A stretch of DNA of 64,000 nucleotides, from NCBI GenBank assembly GCA_029204225.1, contig CM055103.1, positions 43,102,604 to 43,166,603 of the forward strand. Reading direction: 5' to 3'. This document shows, piece by piece, positions 47,231-60,028 of the stretch. The notes beneath the pieces were generated by a model. The model saw only the letters and a program-made list of their open reading frames with translations. It made no database searches and was not told the origin of the DNA. Origin of the DNA: Diphasiastrum complanatum. Taxonomy: Eukaryota > Streptophyta > Lycopodiopsida > Lycopodiales > Lycopodiaceae. Position 1 is the stretch's first letter; every line of letters starts with the position of its first letter. The position numbers were made by a program, and so were the translations under genes.

Positions 47231-48448
47231 TTGTCAGAGGGGGCAGACAACAAACACTCTGACAAAGCTTTCACGTCTGGTAAAGAATCACCTCAAATGA
47301 TTCCTAATGTCCCAGAACATTTTGTGGACCCACCTTTTGATCTTCCACAGAAGTTCAAAGACTTTACACTGGATGATGTTGTTATCCAGTTGCCGCAGCC
47401 ACGTCGGGAACCTACACCAAGTTCCAATTCCTTTGAAGGACCCGCCAAGACAATTTCACTAAACCTTAAAGATCCTGATGAGGACATAGATCGAATAGTT
47501 CATGTTGGTGCACATTTGTCATCAACACAATTGTCTGATCTAGAGACTTTATTACGCAAATACAGGGATGTATTTTATACCAAGATGAAAGGAATCCCCC
47601 CTGAAATAGTAGTACATCGGATTCCTCTAGAAGACAATGCTAAGCCTGTTAGGGCTAAACCTTACCACAATAACCCAGTCTATCATGAGAGGATCGACGA
47701 AGATATTAAGAAATTGCTGGATCCTGGCTTAATTTATGAAGTCCAACATACTGATTGGGTATCACCCATTGTGGTTGTACCCAAGAAAAACGGCAAGCTT
47801 CGTATCTGTGTTGACCTCAAGAACCTTAATGTGGTTATAAAGAAAAACCATTTTTCCTTGCCCCTAACGACCCAAATATTAGAGGAAATGGCGAGAGCTG
47901 AGGCTTTCAGCTTCTTGGATGGGTTCAGCGGCTATTTCATTGTTCATATAGCCCCTGAAGATAAACATAAAACGGCTTTTGCCACAGAGAGCGGCGTTTA
48001 CGCTTATAACATTATGCCTTTTGGCTTATCTAATGCCCCCTTAACATTCCAATGGGTCATGCAACTGGCCTTTCAAAATCTGTTACATCGGGTCGTGGAG
48101 ATTTATCTCGACGATCTAGGTGTACATTCTTCCGCTGCTACGTACCTAGACGCCTTGGAGAAAATCTTCATTCGCTGTCGTAGGTTCGGCATCTCACTAA
48201 ACCCTGATAAATGCCAAATATGGGTCACCCACGGGGTTGTACTCGGGCATATAATATCAAAGGACAACATTTCTACTGACCCGTCAAAAATCAAGGTTAT
48301 CGTAGACATGCCCCTACCTACAACGGTGAAGGAAGTATATGTCTTCCTCGGTCATATCAACTACTATCGCATCTTTATAATCGACTATGCAGGCAAGGCA
48401 CGTCTCGTTTATTTAGTTGTGGTAGATCCTCGCTGGACCAAATTATGA
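47231..48448 (+). CDS. Gypsy reverse transcriptase (G2)
   Basis: 405 codons. Residues about 45-60 are FTLDDVVIQLPQPRRE, found before RT in related copies. RT proper runs from DVFYTKMKGIPPEIVV through VVPKKNGKLRICVDLKNLN (183-201), FSFLDGFSGYFIVHIAPEDK (226-245) and MPFGLSNAPLTFQWVMQ (262-278) to the catalytic YLDD at 292-295. VFLGHINYYRIFI follows the palm. It copies element RNA into DNA in the particle. YLDD is intact. Relative to the copy at 1.2 kb it lacks nine bases (Ala-Trp-Asn) near residue 116. The frame ends at TGA where relatives have Trp. Confidence 0.9.
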   Translation: MSEGADNKHSDKAFTSGKESPQMIPNVPEHFVDPPFDLPQKFKDFTLDDVVIQLPQPRREPTPSSNSFEGPAKTISLNLKDPDEDIDRIVHVGAHLSSTQLSDLETLLRKYRDVFYTKMKGIPPEIVVHRIPLEDNAKPVRAKPYHNNPVYHERIDEDIKKLLDPGLIYEVQHTDWVSPIVVVPKKNGKLRICVDLKNLNVVIKKNHFSLPLTTQILEEMARAEAFSFLDGFSGYFIVHIAPEDKHKTAFATESGVYAYNIMPFGLSNAPLTFQWVMQLAFQNLLHRVVEIYLDDLGVHSSAATYLDALEKIFIRCRRFGISLNPDKCQIWVTHGVVLGHIISKDNISTDPSKIKVIVDMPLPTTVKEVYVFLGHINYYRIFIIDYAGKARLVYLVVVDPRWTKL

Positions 48449-48466
48449 ATTAAGGCCTTTGAGGAG

Positions 48467-49006
48467 TTGAAGACAGCACTCACAACGGCTCCCATACTTT
48501 GCTCGCCAGATTACACGAAAGAATTCCATGTGCATACTGACGCAAGTAAGTATGCCATTGGGGGTCTTCTTGCACAACGGGACTTTCCCATACGTTTCTT
48601 AAGCAGACAACTGGTGCCTGCTGAAGTAAAATATACCACTACCGAGAGAGAAGCATTGGCAATGGTTTATGCGGTACAACAACTACGACATTATTTATTA
48701 GGCCAGACCTTTGCTTTCTACACAGACCATCAAGCACTCCTATATATCGTTAATAAGTCATGTAAGACGGGACAAATAGCTCGATGGCTACTAATTTTGG
48801 AGGAATTTAATTTCCGTATAGTCGTTCGGAAAGGGTCCCAACATTTCATGGCGGATCACCTTTCCAGACTACCAAGTGCTGAAAAAGCAATTGCACCAGT
48901 CAACGATGATCTTCCTGATGCATGCCTTTTTCAGATCGATGCCACACCCCTATGGGCTGAGGAGATTACTCAGTTCCTCACAATAGGCCAACTAAAAGAA
49001 GGCTAG
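48467..49006 (+). CDS. Gypsy RNase H (G2)
   Basis: 179 codons following RT after a TGA. The RNase H-like domain shows the acidic residues in HTDASKYAIGGLL (first Asp), TTTEREALAMVYAVQQLRHY (Glu) and FYTDHQALLYIV (Asp), then HFMADHLSRLP (last Asp). It degrades the RNA strand during reverse transcription. All four catalytic acids are present. The frame stops at TAG before integrase. A stop of this kind between domains is not a feature of active gypsy elements, which encode one Pol protein. Confidence 0.9.
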   Translation: MKTALTTAPILCSPDYTKEFHVHTDASKYAIGGLLAQRDFPIRFLSRQLVPAEVKYTTTEREALAMVYAVQQLRHYLLGQTFAFYTDHQALLYIVNKSCKTGQIARWLLILEEFNFRIVVRKGSQHFMADHLSRLPSAEKAIAPVNDDLPDACLFQIDATPLWAEEITQFLTIGQLKEG

Positions 49007-49012
49007 AGTACA

Positions 49013-50242
49013 ATGGAAAATTATTTTTTTTTAATAAAAGCAGCGCCCTTTCAGTTAATTGCAGGACAACTTTACAAAAGGGGCATTGACAGAATTATTC
49101 AGCGATGTGCTTATGAATTTGAGATACAACCGATAATATCTGAGGCTCATGAGGGCATTGGAGGTGGCCACTTTTCTATTGAGGCCACAACAAAGATTAT
49201 CCTTTGAGCAGGATTGTGGTGGCCATCTTTGTTTAAAGACAAGTTTGCTGTCATTAAAGCATGTGATGTCTATCAAAGAGCAAAGAAAAATACTAAAGTA
49301 GACTTCACACCATTGACTCCCATTATAGAAGGCGAAGCCTTCCATAAGTGGGGGATTGACTTTGTTGGACCCATCAGTCCAGCAGCGAAACATACCCAAG
49401 CTCGATACATCCTCATACCAACAAATTACGCCACTAAGTGAGTAGAGGCCCAAGCAATGAACGACGCCAATGCAAAAACAGTTGCACATTTTCTTTACGA
49501 AAACATTATTACCCGTTTTGGCTATCCCATTGAGCTTGTTAGTGATCGCGACACGCATTTTTTAAATGTTGTCATTGATAATCTCCTACGCCATTACCTT
49601 GTCGTTCACAGAAAAAGTACACCATACTATCCTAGGTGTAATGGCCAGGCTGAATCAACTAACAAGACGATCTATAAAATTCTAACCAAGATAGTTGAAA
49701 CCAGTCGTTCTGATTGGGAAACAAAACTTTTCTCAGCTATCTGGGCTTACCGCACCACCCCGAAGAAAGCCACTGGGTGGATAACCCCTTTTCACTTAGT
49801 ATACGGTCAAGAAGCGGTAATGCCCGTAGAATTCTTAGTACCTTCGCTAAGAGTTACGGAGGCTTTTTCAACATATCTTTGTGAAAAAGCTTCAATCGAA
49901 CAACAAGTCAAAACCAGGCTATTTACGTTAGCCCAGTTATGCGAGACAAGACTAATATCTTATCATGCACAACTAGTTAACAAACAACGCCAAAAAGCTT
50001 GGCATGACCATCACCTGCGCAATAAAGATCTACATCTAGGTGACCAGGTACTTCTTTATACATCAAAGAAGCACCCCAGCAAGTTGAAGTTTAGAAGTGA
50101 AGGGCCATACGTTATTAACAAAATATTTCCTAATGGTGCAGTCCAATTACAAACACTTGACAGGACACTCCTAGACACTGTCGTAAAGGGTGGTCGTCTA
50201 AGGCGGTACTACGAAGAGTTGTTCTTTGTTGACTCAATTTAG
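49013..50242 (+). pseudogene. Gypsy integrase (G2), two internal stops
   Basis: The frame is one integrase broken by TGA at 49,206 (CGA in the copy at 1.58 kb) and TGA at 49,439 (TGG in relatives). Zinc-binding residues are HEGIGGGH and CDVY, the last Cys changed to Tyr. The core has WGIDFVGPISPAAK (Asp), LVSDRDTHFLN (Asp) and RCNGQAESTNKTIYKIL (Glu). The C-terminal part reads AWHDHHLRNKDLHLGDQVLL and ends GGRLRRYYEELFFVDSI. Integrase inserts the DNA copy into the chromosome. The stops and the lost Cys make it inactive. All defects are G-to-A or C-to-T. Confidence 0.9.
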
Positions 50243-51306
<1,064 letters not shown>

Positions 51307-51401
51307 AGAGTCAATGGTAAAAAGTTATAGATGCTTCATTTTGGATCGGTTTCAATGTTATTCCAAATATCAAGATACTAAGAGGTGAATTGACTCCTTC
51401 A

Positions 51402-51501
51402 ACTACATGTACATACACTAAAAGAGGTAAGTTGTGTGCCAAAAGAAATAGACTACATGTACATACACTAGAAGAGGTAACTTGTGTGCTAGAAGAAATA
51501 G
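51402..51501. repeat. Tandem duplication, 50-bp unit
   Basis: ACTACATGTACATACACTA starts at 51,402 and again at 51,452, and the whole 50-bp units match except for four or five bases. Confidence 0.9.
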
Positions 51502-52790
51502 ACCTCTCAAACACCCTTCTAAAATCTCTCCATGATATCAACTCTGACAAAGAGAGGCAACATTTTGAAAAGGTACGTGATGGTTGGGGACCCAAGTCGT
51601 CTTAGATTGAAATTTTAACTAGTTATTTAAACATAGGTGTAAATGTGTACATTACTATTCTTGACACCATGCTCAAATCTAATCTGAAAGACAATATGTT
51701 GTAGGTCAACCACAAAGAGAACAATTAGGTAGTGATGGAGGCCCTAATCATGCCCATGACTTGCAATTAGCCATTTGAATTTTTCTTGATCCTTTTGTGT
51801 GAAGGAAAACCATTACTAAAGAAGAATATGTTGTGGCATATTTCACATTTTGGAAGCATTGGGGGCGTGCAGACTTGCGCAACACTTTGAAATTGCCAAA
51901 ATGCTTATTGGAGCCAAATTTTTATTCGAAAAAATAAGATGAACATCCATTTAGAGGAGAGATGGAGAAATAACTATGGATTGTTGTGGTTGAAAGTCTT
52001 AAATTATGCCTTTTTAAGTTTCAAAATTTCAAACTTCATCAAAAAGTTTGTGTTGAAATTTTAGTTGAAATCAGATTCAATTTGGACGTGGGTTAAGAAA
52101 AGAAATAAGCCATTAAAGGTTGTCTCCATGCCTCAAAATTGTAGAGAACAAAGAAAAGAGGATACTTTCACACAAAGAATGATTTTCTATTGGTAATTCT
52201 TCATAGCCATCCTATACTACCATCTATTGTTTTGAAGAATGGAAGATGAAGTGGAAATGGGCAAAGACAAAGCTCTTCCTTTCATGATCAACAATTTTCT
52301 TCTTCTCAACAAGCTGATGATTCTTATAAAATTGAAGAACAATTAAATGAAGCATGGTCACTATGGAGTAATGCAAAGATGAGTGTTCCTTCACGGTCAT
52401 ACACTCAAATCAGAAGCATATCCAACTCCATGATGATGACCACTCGGTGATAAGTGAGGTAAAAGCAAGTGTTTGATTCTCTTTTGTATTTTATAAAATT
52501 ATGTCATAGATGTAAGTCCTTTGTAAAAAAAAAAATATTGTCAAATGTCTTTTCCTTGCAAAGTTTTTTCTTGTTTTTTTGAGGGCTTTCAATTGCTCAC
52601 AAGTCATACAAATAGATGTTTTTTATTTTTTAGAAATTTTTACAAGACCAAAATCCCTTTTTTGGACTTTCACGAAATATGAATAATTCAAAATTGGAAA
52701 AACATTTGTACATGGTAATATTTTCAATTTCATATGTGAAAATATAGAGAATTTGAAAGTTTTTCGACATGCATGTCAATGAAAAGAAAA
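51502..52790. other. No gene seen
   Basis: AT-rich with short frames only. The right part approaching 53,100 resembles a retroelement leader. Confidence 0.4.
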
Positions 52791-53099
52791 GTGCACTATA
52801 GTAAATTGGATCACAAATTCTACATGCAAAAGCAAGAAACTTGATATAGAATCTTGAAGAATGATGTAAACCCTTTCTTATGCATCAAAACTCACCACAA
52901 TCCAACAATTAGGGAGGGAAACCAGCCTACTACAAGTATTTGGACCTAAATTGAGCTTTGGATCACAAAGATCCCCATTCTACACTTAAAAATGTTTGAT
53001 TTTGACAAGGAATCATCAACCTAGCACACTCTAAAATTGATGGCGCCTCCAAATCACTCACTAGAATTGGCTTCTCCTCCAAATATAGCCTACAACAAA

Positions 53100-53111
53100 G
53101 CTCTGATACCA
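53100..53111 (-). promoter_or_regulatory. Primer binding site of a copia fragment
   Basis: Plus-strand GCTCTGATACCA directly before TGTGAAAAATC. It marks a minus-strand element whose leader lies at about 52,800-53,099. Its gag and pol are not present to the left. Confidence 0.85.
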
Positions 53112-53758
53112 TGTGAAAAATCAGATCACCAAGACCTAATTATGCCCCTTGTTCTTTGGAAAATTTGGAGAGCACATCTAGCTTCATTGCCAATGTAGAA
53201 ATCATGCATCAATTACACATAGAAGATGAGATCTCAATAAGAACTTGTCATAAACACTTAGATATGATCTTCTATTGTTTGTCCATACAACAATAGTATA
53301 ACAATAGTAGTCATATGTGTGGATCCATACATCATTCTACGCACAAAATCTCACTATATCACCACCAAGGTGCAAAAATGGATGTACATACCCAAAGAAA
53401 TATCTTCCATAAGAATGAATGAGAGAAGAATGAGAAAGATGAATTTTCCCCACACTTGTATGCCTATTTATAGCAGTCTCTTGACCTATTTGGATCATCT
53501 GGCCCAAGCTTATCAACTTACAGAAGTTTCTAGAAACTTCTTCAAAAAGCTAGATAACTTCACTAGATTCAATGTACCTCCTCTAACCAATTAGAGTAGG
53601 TTCAAATTCGACCTTATCCACCTATATACTTGCTAGAAATAGTACAGACACTATTTCTAGTCCTTATAGACATAAAGAAATGTATCTCTAAGTTGAAAAT
53701 TCACTTTGGCCTCCAAATTGCCAAATTAGACAACTTAACAATTTGACAAATTTTCACA
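53112..53758 (-). repeat. 5' LTR of a copia fragment (647 bp), related to element C
   Basis: TGTGAAAA to TTTTCACA gives an 8-bp terminal inverted repeat. Length and internal phrases (GTGTGGATCC, CATTCTAC, AGAGAGAAG-like) match the LTR at 23,102-23,751 (650 bp). Confidence 0.8.
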
Positions 53759-53799
53759 ATATGGAATTTCTAATGAAGGTCCCCACTAAAGGGAGGATT

Positions 53800-53913
53800 T
53801 TTTACCCACCATATTGTTTTATCTGAATAAAGCCTTGGCGTCTCACAACATTGAAGACCAGCTTCCAGTGGCACAATTATATAATAGAGCAGCGATACTA
53901 GGCCCACCCTGGC
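53800..53913 (+). pseudogene. Coding-like target sequence, left half
   Basis: The plus strand reads NIEDQLPVAQLYNRAAILGP up to the copia insertion. The frame resumes in phase at 60,029 after removal of the insertion and one copy of CTGGC. I do not recognise the protein. It contains one stop upstream and probably belongs to an older transposon's accessory ORF. Confidence 0.45.
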
Positions 53914-54588
53914 TGTAAAAATTACAGCAAATAAGGATCCTAAAACACTTGAAATGATGAGGGAAACAATAGATTATGATTTCATAAGATTAGCACAAGT
54001 TGAACCATCAAAATCCATCAAAAATCTATGCTTGCACCTCACTAAATGGCCCAAATCCTTGAAGAAGGCTTCACACGTGTGAAAGTACGGCCTCCCACAG
54101 TCTGAGTACTATACACCAGACCTACATTCAATCCTATAATCATTAGTAATCACAAGTACTCAAACAATTATGAACATAGAGAGCAATTGCACCATTATGA
54201 GAGAAAAATCATGAAATTGCTTGATTCATTTTGATCATCACCTATATATACATGATCCATCACGGTTTTGGGCAGGTATGAGTAGCCCTAAACCTATCCC
54301 TAATGCTAATTTTGGTGGATCTTTCATCCCTACCAAGTTAGGGTTGGAATCTTGGAGATCCCTCAACAATGCAAAAATTACCAAAAATAGCTCCTATTTT
54401 TTCTCCCTTGTATCTAAGCATAATTTGGACTCATTCCAAAGGTTATAACACTTAGGTCTACTTGAGAACATCCTTATGAATGGAATCCTATGCTATTTGG
54501 CATGTGTGACAAGCCACATCATGACCATCTAACTATTTACAAGTCATATGACCAAAACTAGTCAAGCTAGAATTGTGAATTTTTAGCA
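53914..54588 (-). repeat. 3' LTR of element H (675 bp)
   Basis: From TGTAAAAATTAC to AATTTTTAGCA. TATATATA at 54,243-54,250 provides the TATA box on the minus strand, and CACACGTGTG lies at 54,072-54,081. Confidence 0.96.
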
Positions 54589-54602
54589 CTCCTCCTCACT
54601 AT

Positions 54603-56054
54603 CTAGCTTGGTTCAATCATTGCTTTACTAATCACTCCAAGTGATGATCTGAACTTCATAAAAGGTGTCTTTTGAAGTGGTTTAGTAAGTAGATCAGCTA
54701 CACATTCATTGCTTGGAACATGCTCCAAAGCAATCTCCTTGGCTTGCACCATTTCTCTCACAAAGTGATGACATATCTCAATGTGCTTAGATCTTGCATG
54801 GAAGATTGGGTTAGATGCAAGGTGTTGGGCTGATATATTGTCATTGTAGATGATTGGTGCCTCCTCTGAATCCATGATCTTTAGCTCCACCAATAATCTC
54901 TTGATCCAAAGTACCTCCTTTGTAGTGGTTGTCAAAGCTTTGTACTCGGCCTCGGTTGAAGATAGAGATATAGTTTCTTGCTTTTTTGAAAGCCATGAAA
55001 CCACACCTTCTCCTATGAAAGTTGAATAGGCACTTGTTGATTTCCTATCCCTCTTGTCCCCTGCAAAATCTGAATCACTAAATGCATGAAGGTTAATCAC
55101 ATCTCCTCTATATAGAATCCCAAAATCCAATGTACCCGAGATGTATCTTAGAATCCTCTTAGCCTTTTTCCAATGGATATTCAATGGCTTTTGCATGGAT
55201 TGGCTCAACCTACATACACTAAAGCTAAGATCTGGTCTAGTTATAGTGATCCACATTAAGGAACCTATAAGTTGCCTAAACAAAGTGATGTCCATGAAGG
55301 ATCTTTCATCATCTTCATTTGGCACTTTGATATCTTGCTCCATTGGTGTGTCAACACTTTTGCATACTTCCATCTTAAACTTCTTCAAAAGACTTTGAGC
55401 ATAGTTTACTTGACTTATAAAGATAAAATCAGACCCTCTAAGTACTTCTATGCCTAAGATGAAGTGAAGACACCCTAGATCTACCATCTTGAACTCTAAG
55501 GATAGATCTATCTTGATTTTTTCAATACCATCAACACTATTTCCACTAATGATGATGTCATCTACATAAATGAGTAAAAGTACAATACCAACATCATCAA
55601 ACTTAATGTAAAGAGTGGGATCATATTCACTTTGAACAAAAGAAAGTGAAATAAGATAGCAATGTAGTCTTGAATTCCAAGATCTCGAGGCTTGCTTCAA
55701 GCCATAGATGCTTCTTTGGAGATGGCATACTTTGTTCTCCATTTCATGCTTGATGAACCCTTGTGGCTGCTCCATATAGATATTCTCTTCCAAAAAACCA
55801 TTCAAGAAAGCATTAGAGACATCTATTTGACATAGAATCCATCCAAAATGTGATGCAAGTGCAATGATTAGCCTTATTGTGACCATCTTGGCCACGGGTG
55901 CAAAAGTTTCCTCATAGTCTATCCCTCTCTCTTGAGCATAACCTTTTGCAACTAGTCTTGCTTTATGTTTGTTAACACTCCCATTTGCATTCAACTTAAG
56001 CTTGAAGACCCACTTGCATCCTATTACATTCCTTTGAGGTCTCTCAACAAGCAA
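54603..56054 (-). CDS. Copia reverse transcriptase and RNase H (element H)
   Basis: 483 codons. The frame starts within conserved RT sequence ([20 protein letters not shown]), so the listed start is where homology resumes after the frame break and not a real initiation site. RT motifs are [55 protein letters not shown] and the catalytic YVDD near residue 163. RNase H shows [19 protein letters not shown] near 330, [12 protein letters not shown] near 370 and [16 protein letters not shown] near 425. The last residues, [21 protein letters not shown], are the normal copia C-terminus. Every catalytic residue is present. In an intact element it is made as part of a single Gag-Pol polyprotein. Confidence 0.95.
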   Translation of the reverse strand: MLVERPQRNVIGCKWVFKLKLNANGSVNKHKARLVAKGYAQERGIDYEETFAPVAKMVTIRLIIALASHFGWILCQIDVSNAFLNGFLEENIYMEQPQGFIKHEMENKVCHLQRSIYGLKQASRSWNSRLHCYLISLSFVQSEYDPTLYIKFDDVGIVLLLIYVDDIIISGNSVDGIEKIKIDLSLEFKMVDLGCLHFILGIEVLRGSDFIFISQVNYAQSLLKKFKMEVCKSVDTPMEQDIKVPNEDDERSFMDITLFRQLIGSLMWITITRPDLSFSVCRLSQSMQKPLNIHWKKAKRILRYISGTLDFGILYRGDVINLHAFSDSDFAGDKRDRKSTSAYSTFIGEGVVSWLSKKQETISLSSTEAEYKALTTTTKEVLWIKRLLVELKIMDSEEAPIIYNDNISAQHLASNPIFHARSKHIEICHHFVREMVQAKEIALEHVPSNECVADLLTKPLQKTPFMKFRSSLGVISKAMIEPS

Positions 56055-56070
56055 CCAAGTTTCATTCTCA
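56055..56070 (-). other. Frame break between integrase and RT in element H
   Basis: Upstream coding ends NSKEWYKD then TGA. The RT frame is already open a few bases earlier and reads [12 protein letters not shown]. The two overlap in different phases, and the spacing is shorter than in relatives, which fits a small deletion. This is the only coding lesion found in the element. Confidence 0.8.
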
Positions 56071-58560
56071 ATCTTTATACCATTCTTTGGAGTTCAATGC
56101 ATCTTCAACGTTAGATGGTTCTTCAAATATAGATGAAGCATAAGAAGTGGATGAGATACCCTCAACTTGATGTCCTTTGCCTTGATATGTGAGCCTTGAT
56201 GGCTCCACTTTTTCCCTTGAAGATCTCCTTGGTGTGATAGGTGGGTTTGGTGCTTGCTCCTCCATGAGCTCCTCCTCAAAACCAAGATCTTGCTCCTCGG
56301 CCATCTTCTTCTTGATTGTTGGAGCACTTGAGCCTTCTTCAAGCATATGCATATGATGTTCATCAAAGATGACATCCCTTGAAACAACAAATTTGTTTAA
56401 GGATGGGAGATAGACTTTGTAGCCCTTGCTTGAGCTTGCATATCCAAGCATGATCCCTCTTGTGGAAGATGGATCCTCCTTGGTTCTTGTTTCCAATGGC
56501 ACATGCACATAACATATACACCCAAAAACTTTCAAGTGATTTAGATTGGGTTTATTTCCATACAACATCTCATAAGGAGTTTTGCTTTCAATTGCTTTGC
56601 AAGACACCCTATTCATCAAGTAGTTTGCACATACAAGAGACTCACCCCAAAAGGATTTGGGCAAACAAGCATCTAATCTTAAAGCCTTAGAACATTCACA
56701 TAATGTTCTATTCCTTCTTTCAGAAACTCCATTTTGTTGAGTAGTGTAAGGACAAGAAGTCTCTTTCTTGATCCCTTCCTCCTCACAAAAGGCCTTGCAC
56801 TTATTGGAGATGAATTCTCCACCATTGTCACTTCTAAGAATCTTGATGCTATGATTATGATGCTTTTCCACAAACAACTTGAACTTTACAAAAGTATCAA
56901 ATACTTGAGACTTGAAGGAAAGTAAGAACACCCAACAATATCTTGAGTAGTCATCAATGAAGGTTAAAAACATGGATGAAACTCCATTAGATTTGGTGCT
57001 AGCAATGTGCACATCTGAGTGTATGAGTTCAAGAGGATGAGATGACTTTGTGATGGATTTAGGAAACACCTTCTTATGTGCCTTGGATAAGGCACAAGCT
57101 TCACAAACCTTGTCTTCCTTCCCAATAGACCTTGGTAGGCCTAAAGCATACTCCTCCTTGATCATAGCCTCCATGGAACCCGAGTTGACATGTCCAAGTC
57201 TTTTGTGCCATAAAGTAAAGGTAGATATCTTGCTCTTCTCGGCCAACATGACAACATTAGTATCCACAAATGCATCCAACTTATAAAGTTTGCCAAGTCT
57301 AGTGCCCTTAGCCACTATCTTACCCTTCTTCTTGATGAAACATTCATTTGAAGCAAAGTCAAAATTGAAACCATTGTCTACCATTTGGCCAACACTTAGT
57401 AGATTCTTTGTTATTGTAGGAATGTACGAAACACCTTCTATGTTGATCTTTTTGGAAGATCCTAAGCAAAGGGGAATGCTACCAACTCCTTCAATCTTAC
57501 AAGCTTCATCATTTGTTGTATAGATAGACTTTATAGGTCCATCATAAGATAAGAGAGAAGAGAAAAACTCCCTTTTACTAGTCATGTGTGAACTAGCACC
57601 CGAGTCAATCCACCAAGGATCTTCTCCTTTGAAGCTTGTTGAAGAAAATATGGACATCATGAGAGAGTCCTCATGTGAACTCTCCTCATCCTCCTCTTTG
57701 CTGATGTTGGCTTGGCTTTGATCTTGCTTCCTCTTGAAGCATTCCGAGGCATAATGCCCCATCTTGCTACAATAGTAGCACTTCACCTTTGATTTGTCCT
57801 TCTTGACTTTGGTGGTTGATGGAGATGCCTTTGAGGGTCCTTCCTGATCCTCAAGCTTTGTAGACTTCTTGAATGTTGATCCTTTTCCTTTGGACTTGCC
57901 TTTGCCTTTGGTGAAGAGAGCTTGTTCATCTCCACCTTGGATGGAAAGCCTATCCATCCTCTCTTGCATTTGGCTCCTTCTTGATTCCTCGGCCATGAGT
58001 GTGCCTTGGAGTTCTTCAAGTATGGGTAGCTTACCCATAATTGCATATCCCTGAACCAAATTGTCAAATTCAAAGCTTAGTCCATTCAATATGAGTTGAA
58101 CAAGCTCTTCATCCTTGATAGGATCACCTATAAAGGCTAGCTCTTTGTTCAATTCCTTTACTCTTAGGACAAAAGTATGTGCACTCTCTCCTTTCTTTTG
58201 ATAGCTTCTATAGATTTGATTCTTCAAAGCTAACATTCTAGTTTGGTTCTTGGATTCATAGACCTTTTGCAAAGTCTCCCAAGCATCTTGAGATGAAGTG
58301 CAATCTCCTACCTCTCTTAAGAGTTCATTTGCAACATTCATTTTTATGCAATGTAGTGCAACATTGCACCTCTTGATGTATTTGGCTTTTTCTTGAGGAT
58401 GAATAGGTTCACTCTCCTTACCATTTACAATTTTCATCAGATCTTGCATGATCATGATGGATTCCATTATAACTTTCCATATGGAATAGTTAGTTTTGTT
58501 GAGCCTTTCATTAGTATCCAAAAGATATGCATTTATAGATGCATCTAGTCTCCTAATCAA
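56068..58560 (-). CDS. Copia Gag, protease and integrase (element H)
   Basis: 830 codons from a TTG. No in-frame ATG was found back to the upstream stop, so the original start codon may be mutated. Gag N-domain: [23 protein letters not shown] knuckle, [14 protein letters not shown], lies at residues 261-274, after a K-rich linker. Protease: [14 protein letters not shown] near 316-329. GAG-pre-integrase: [15 protein letters not shown] and [12 protein letters not shown] near 450-495. The integrase core has Asp in HSDVH (about 517), Asp in RSDNGGEF (about 580) and Glu in [13 protein letters not shown] (about 613). These form particles, cleave the polyprotein and insert the DNA. The frame ends before RT at the break described separately. 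Confidence 0.95.
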   Translation of the reverse strand: MIRRLDASINAYLLDTNERLNKTNYSIWKVIMESIMIMQDLMKIVNGKESEPIHPQEKAKYIKRCNVALHCIKMNVANELLREVGDCTSSQDAWETLQKVYESKNQTRMLALKNQIYRSYQKKGESAHTFVLRVKELNKELAFIGDPIKDEELVQLILNGLSFEFDNLVQGYAIMGKLPILEELQGTLMAEESRRSQMQERMDRLSIQGGDEQALFTKGKGKSKGKGSTFKKSTKLEDQEGPSKASPSTTKVKKDKSKVKCYYCSKMGHYASECFKRKQDQSQANISKEEDEESSHEDSLMMSIFSSTSFKGEDPWWIDSGASSHMTSKREFFSSLLSYDGPIKSIYTTNDEACKIEGVGSIPLCLGSSKKINIEGVSYIPTITKNLLSVGQMVDNGFNFDFASNECFIKKKGKIVAKGTRLGKLYKLDAFVDTNVVMLAEKSKISTFTLWHKRLGHVNSGSMEAMIKEEYALGLPRSIGKEDKVCEACALSKAHKKVFPKSITKSSHPLELIHSDVHIASTKSNGVSSMFLTFIDDYSRYCWVFLLSFKSQVFDTFVKFKLFVEKHHNHSIKILRSDNGGEFISNKCKAFCEEEGIKKETSCPYTTQQNGVSERRNRTLCECSKALRLDACLPKSFWGESLVCANYLMNRVSCKAIESKTPYEMLYGNKPNLNHLKVFGCICYVHVPLETRTKEDPSSTRGIMLGYASSSKGYKVYLPSLNKFVVSRDVIFDEHHMHMLEEGSSAPTIKKKMAEEQDLGFEEELMEEQAPNPPITPRRSSREKVEPSRLTYQGKGHQVEGISSTSYASSIFEEPSNVEDALNSKEWYKD

Positions 58561-59332
58561 GGACTTGACACAAATGAAGGTTACTTCTATTGATTTGATT
58601 GAAGGTCTACCTTATCCCACTTCTTAGGGACCTGAAAAGATCAGTAATAGACTTCCTATAAAGATCTAAGAATGATCTCTAACAAAATCAAATCATAGAA
58701 TACTAGAAACAATGCACTTGCTTGATTGAAGTAGACAACACTAGTAGAATTGCCCCTCTTTCTATAAAGAACATTAAAGCTTCCAAATGATCTGATCAAG
58801 AGTGAATTTCAGCAACCTAATATACTTCCAAAATCACTTGTAAAAGATCTAAATGGAACTTAATGAGGATGCAACACAATCTACTATCCAATCACAAGCA
58901 AAAAATGATCAAAATTGATCTAATTTGGTGCATAAGTCAAGCAATGGTTGGACTGAACCTAAATCACTTTAGGAGGTGCCTACTACACCTTAGAACAGCC
59001 TTGAAGAGTCCCCAAAACTATGATCTTCCCTCTCCTTGAATGCTAGAAAGCCTCCTCTATGAAATCACCTCCAAAACTCGCTTAGAAATCAATGCTTGGA
59101 GCAAGCAAAAACTTGCTATCTTGGTAACGTGAATTGAATTCAACCTCGCCTCTGGTTTTAGACACCTAAACACCTGAAAATGAAGTCACACAACACCAAT
59201 CTCCAATGTATTTGACTCACTTTGAGTTCTAGAATCAATACTAGATGCTAAGATCCAATCTACACAAGATTTAGATCAAAAATTTGATCAAATTGAATGA
59301 AAACCAAGGATTTAGCTCATTTCAGCCTTTAG
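58561..59332 (-). other. Leader of element H
   Basis: About 770 bp between primer binding site and Gag, AT-rich and without long frames. On the minus strand the first Gag codons follow AAGTCC directly. Confidence 0.7.
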
Positions 59333-59344
59333 GCTCTGATACCA
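59333..59344 (-). promoter_or_regulatory. Primer binding site of element H
   Basis: GCTCTGATACCA on the plus strand abuts the LTR start at 59,345. The minus strand is the tRNA-iMet-complementary TGGTATCAGAGC. Confidence 0.95.
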
Positions 59345-60023
59345 TGTAAAAATTACAGCAAATAAGGATCCTAAAACACTTGAAATGATGAGGGAAACAA
59401 TAGCTTATGATTTCATAAGATTAGCACAAGTTGAACCATCAAAATCCATCAAAAATCTATGCTTGAACCTCACTAAATGGCCCAAATCCTTGAATAAGGC
59501 TTCACACGTGTGAAAGTACGGCCTCCCACAGTCTGAGTACTATACACCAGACCTAAATTCAATCCTATAATCATTAATAATCACAAGTACTCAAACAATT
59601 ATGAACATAGAGAGCAATTGCACCATTATGAGAGAAAATTCATGAAATTGCTTGATTCATTTTGATCATCACCTATATATACATGATCCATCACGGTTTT
59701 GGGCAGGTATGAGTAGCCCTAAACCTATCCCTAATGCTAATTTTGGTGGATCTTTCATCCCTACCAAGTTAGGGTTGGAATCTTGGAGATCCCTCAACAA
59801 TGCAAAAATTACCAAAAATAGCTCCTATTTTTTCTCCCTTGTATCTAAGCATAATTTGGATTCATTCCAAAGGTTCTAACACTTAGGTCTACTTGAGAAC
59901 ATCCTTATGAATGGAATCCTATGCTATTTGGCACGTGTGACAAGCCACATCATGACCATCTAACTATTTACAAGTCATATGACCAAAACTAGTCAAGCTA
60001 GCTAGAATTGTGAATTTTTAACA
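59345..60023 (-). repeat. 5' LTR of element H (679 bp)
   Basis: TGTAAAAATTAC to AATTTTTAACA. The TATA box on the minus strand is TATATATA at 59,674-59,681. CACACGTGTG lies at 59,503-59,512. It has an extra CTAG near 60,000 compared with the 3' LTR. Confidence 0.96.
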
Positions 60024-60028
60024 CTGGC

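Larger units (their letters stand above)
53914..60023 (-). mobile_element. Structurally complete Ty1/copia element H
   Basis: Two LTRs of 675 and 679 bp flank primer binding site, gag-pol and polypurine tract (GTGAGGAGGAG on the minus strand at 54,589-54,599). The 5-bp CTGGC at 53,909-53,913 and 60,024-60,028 is an exact target-site duplication. The LTRs differ at about ten bases and one 4-bp CTAG gap by my count, near 1.5 per cent, so insertion is recent compared with everything else here. Coding is interrupted only by a frame break near 56,060. Confidence 0.96.
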
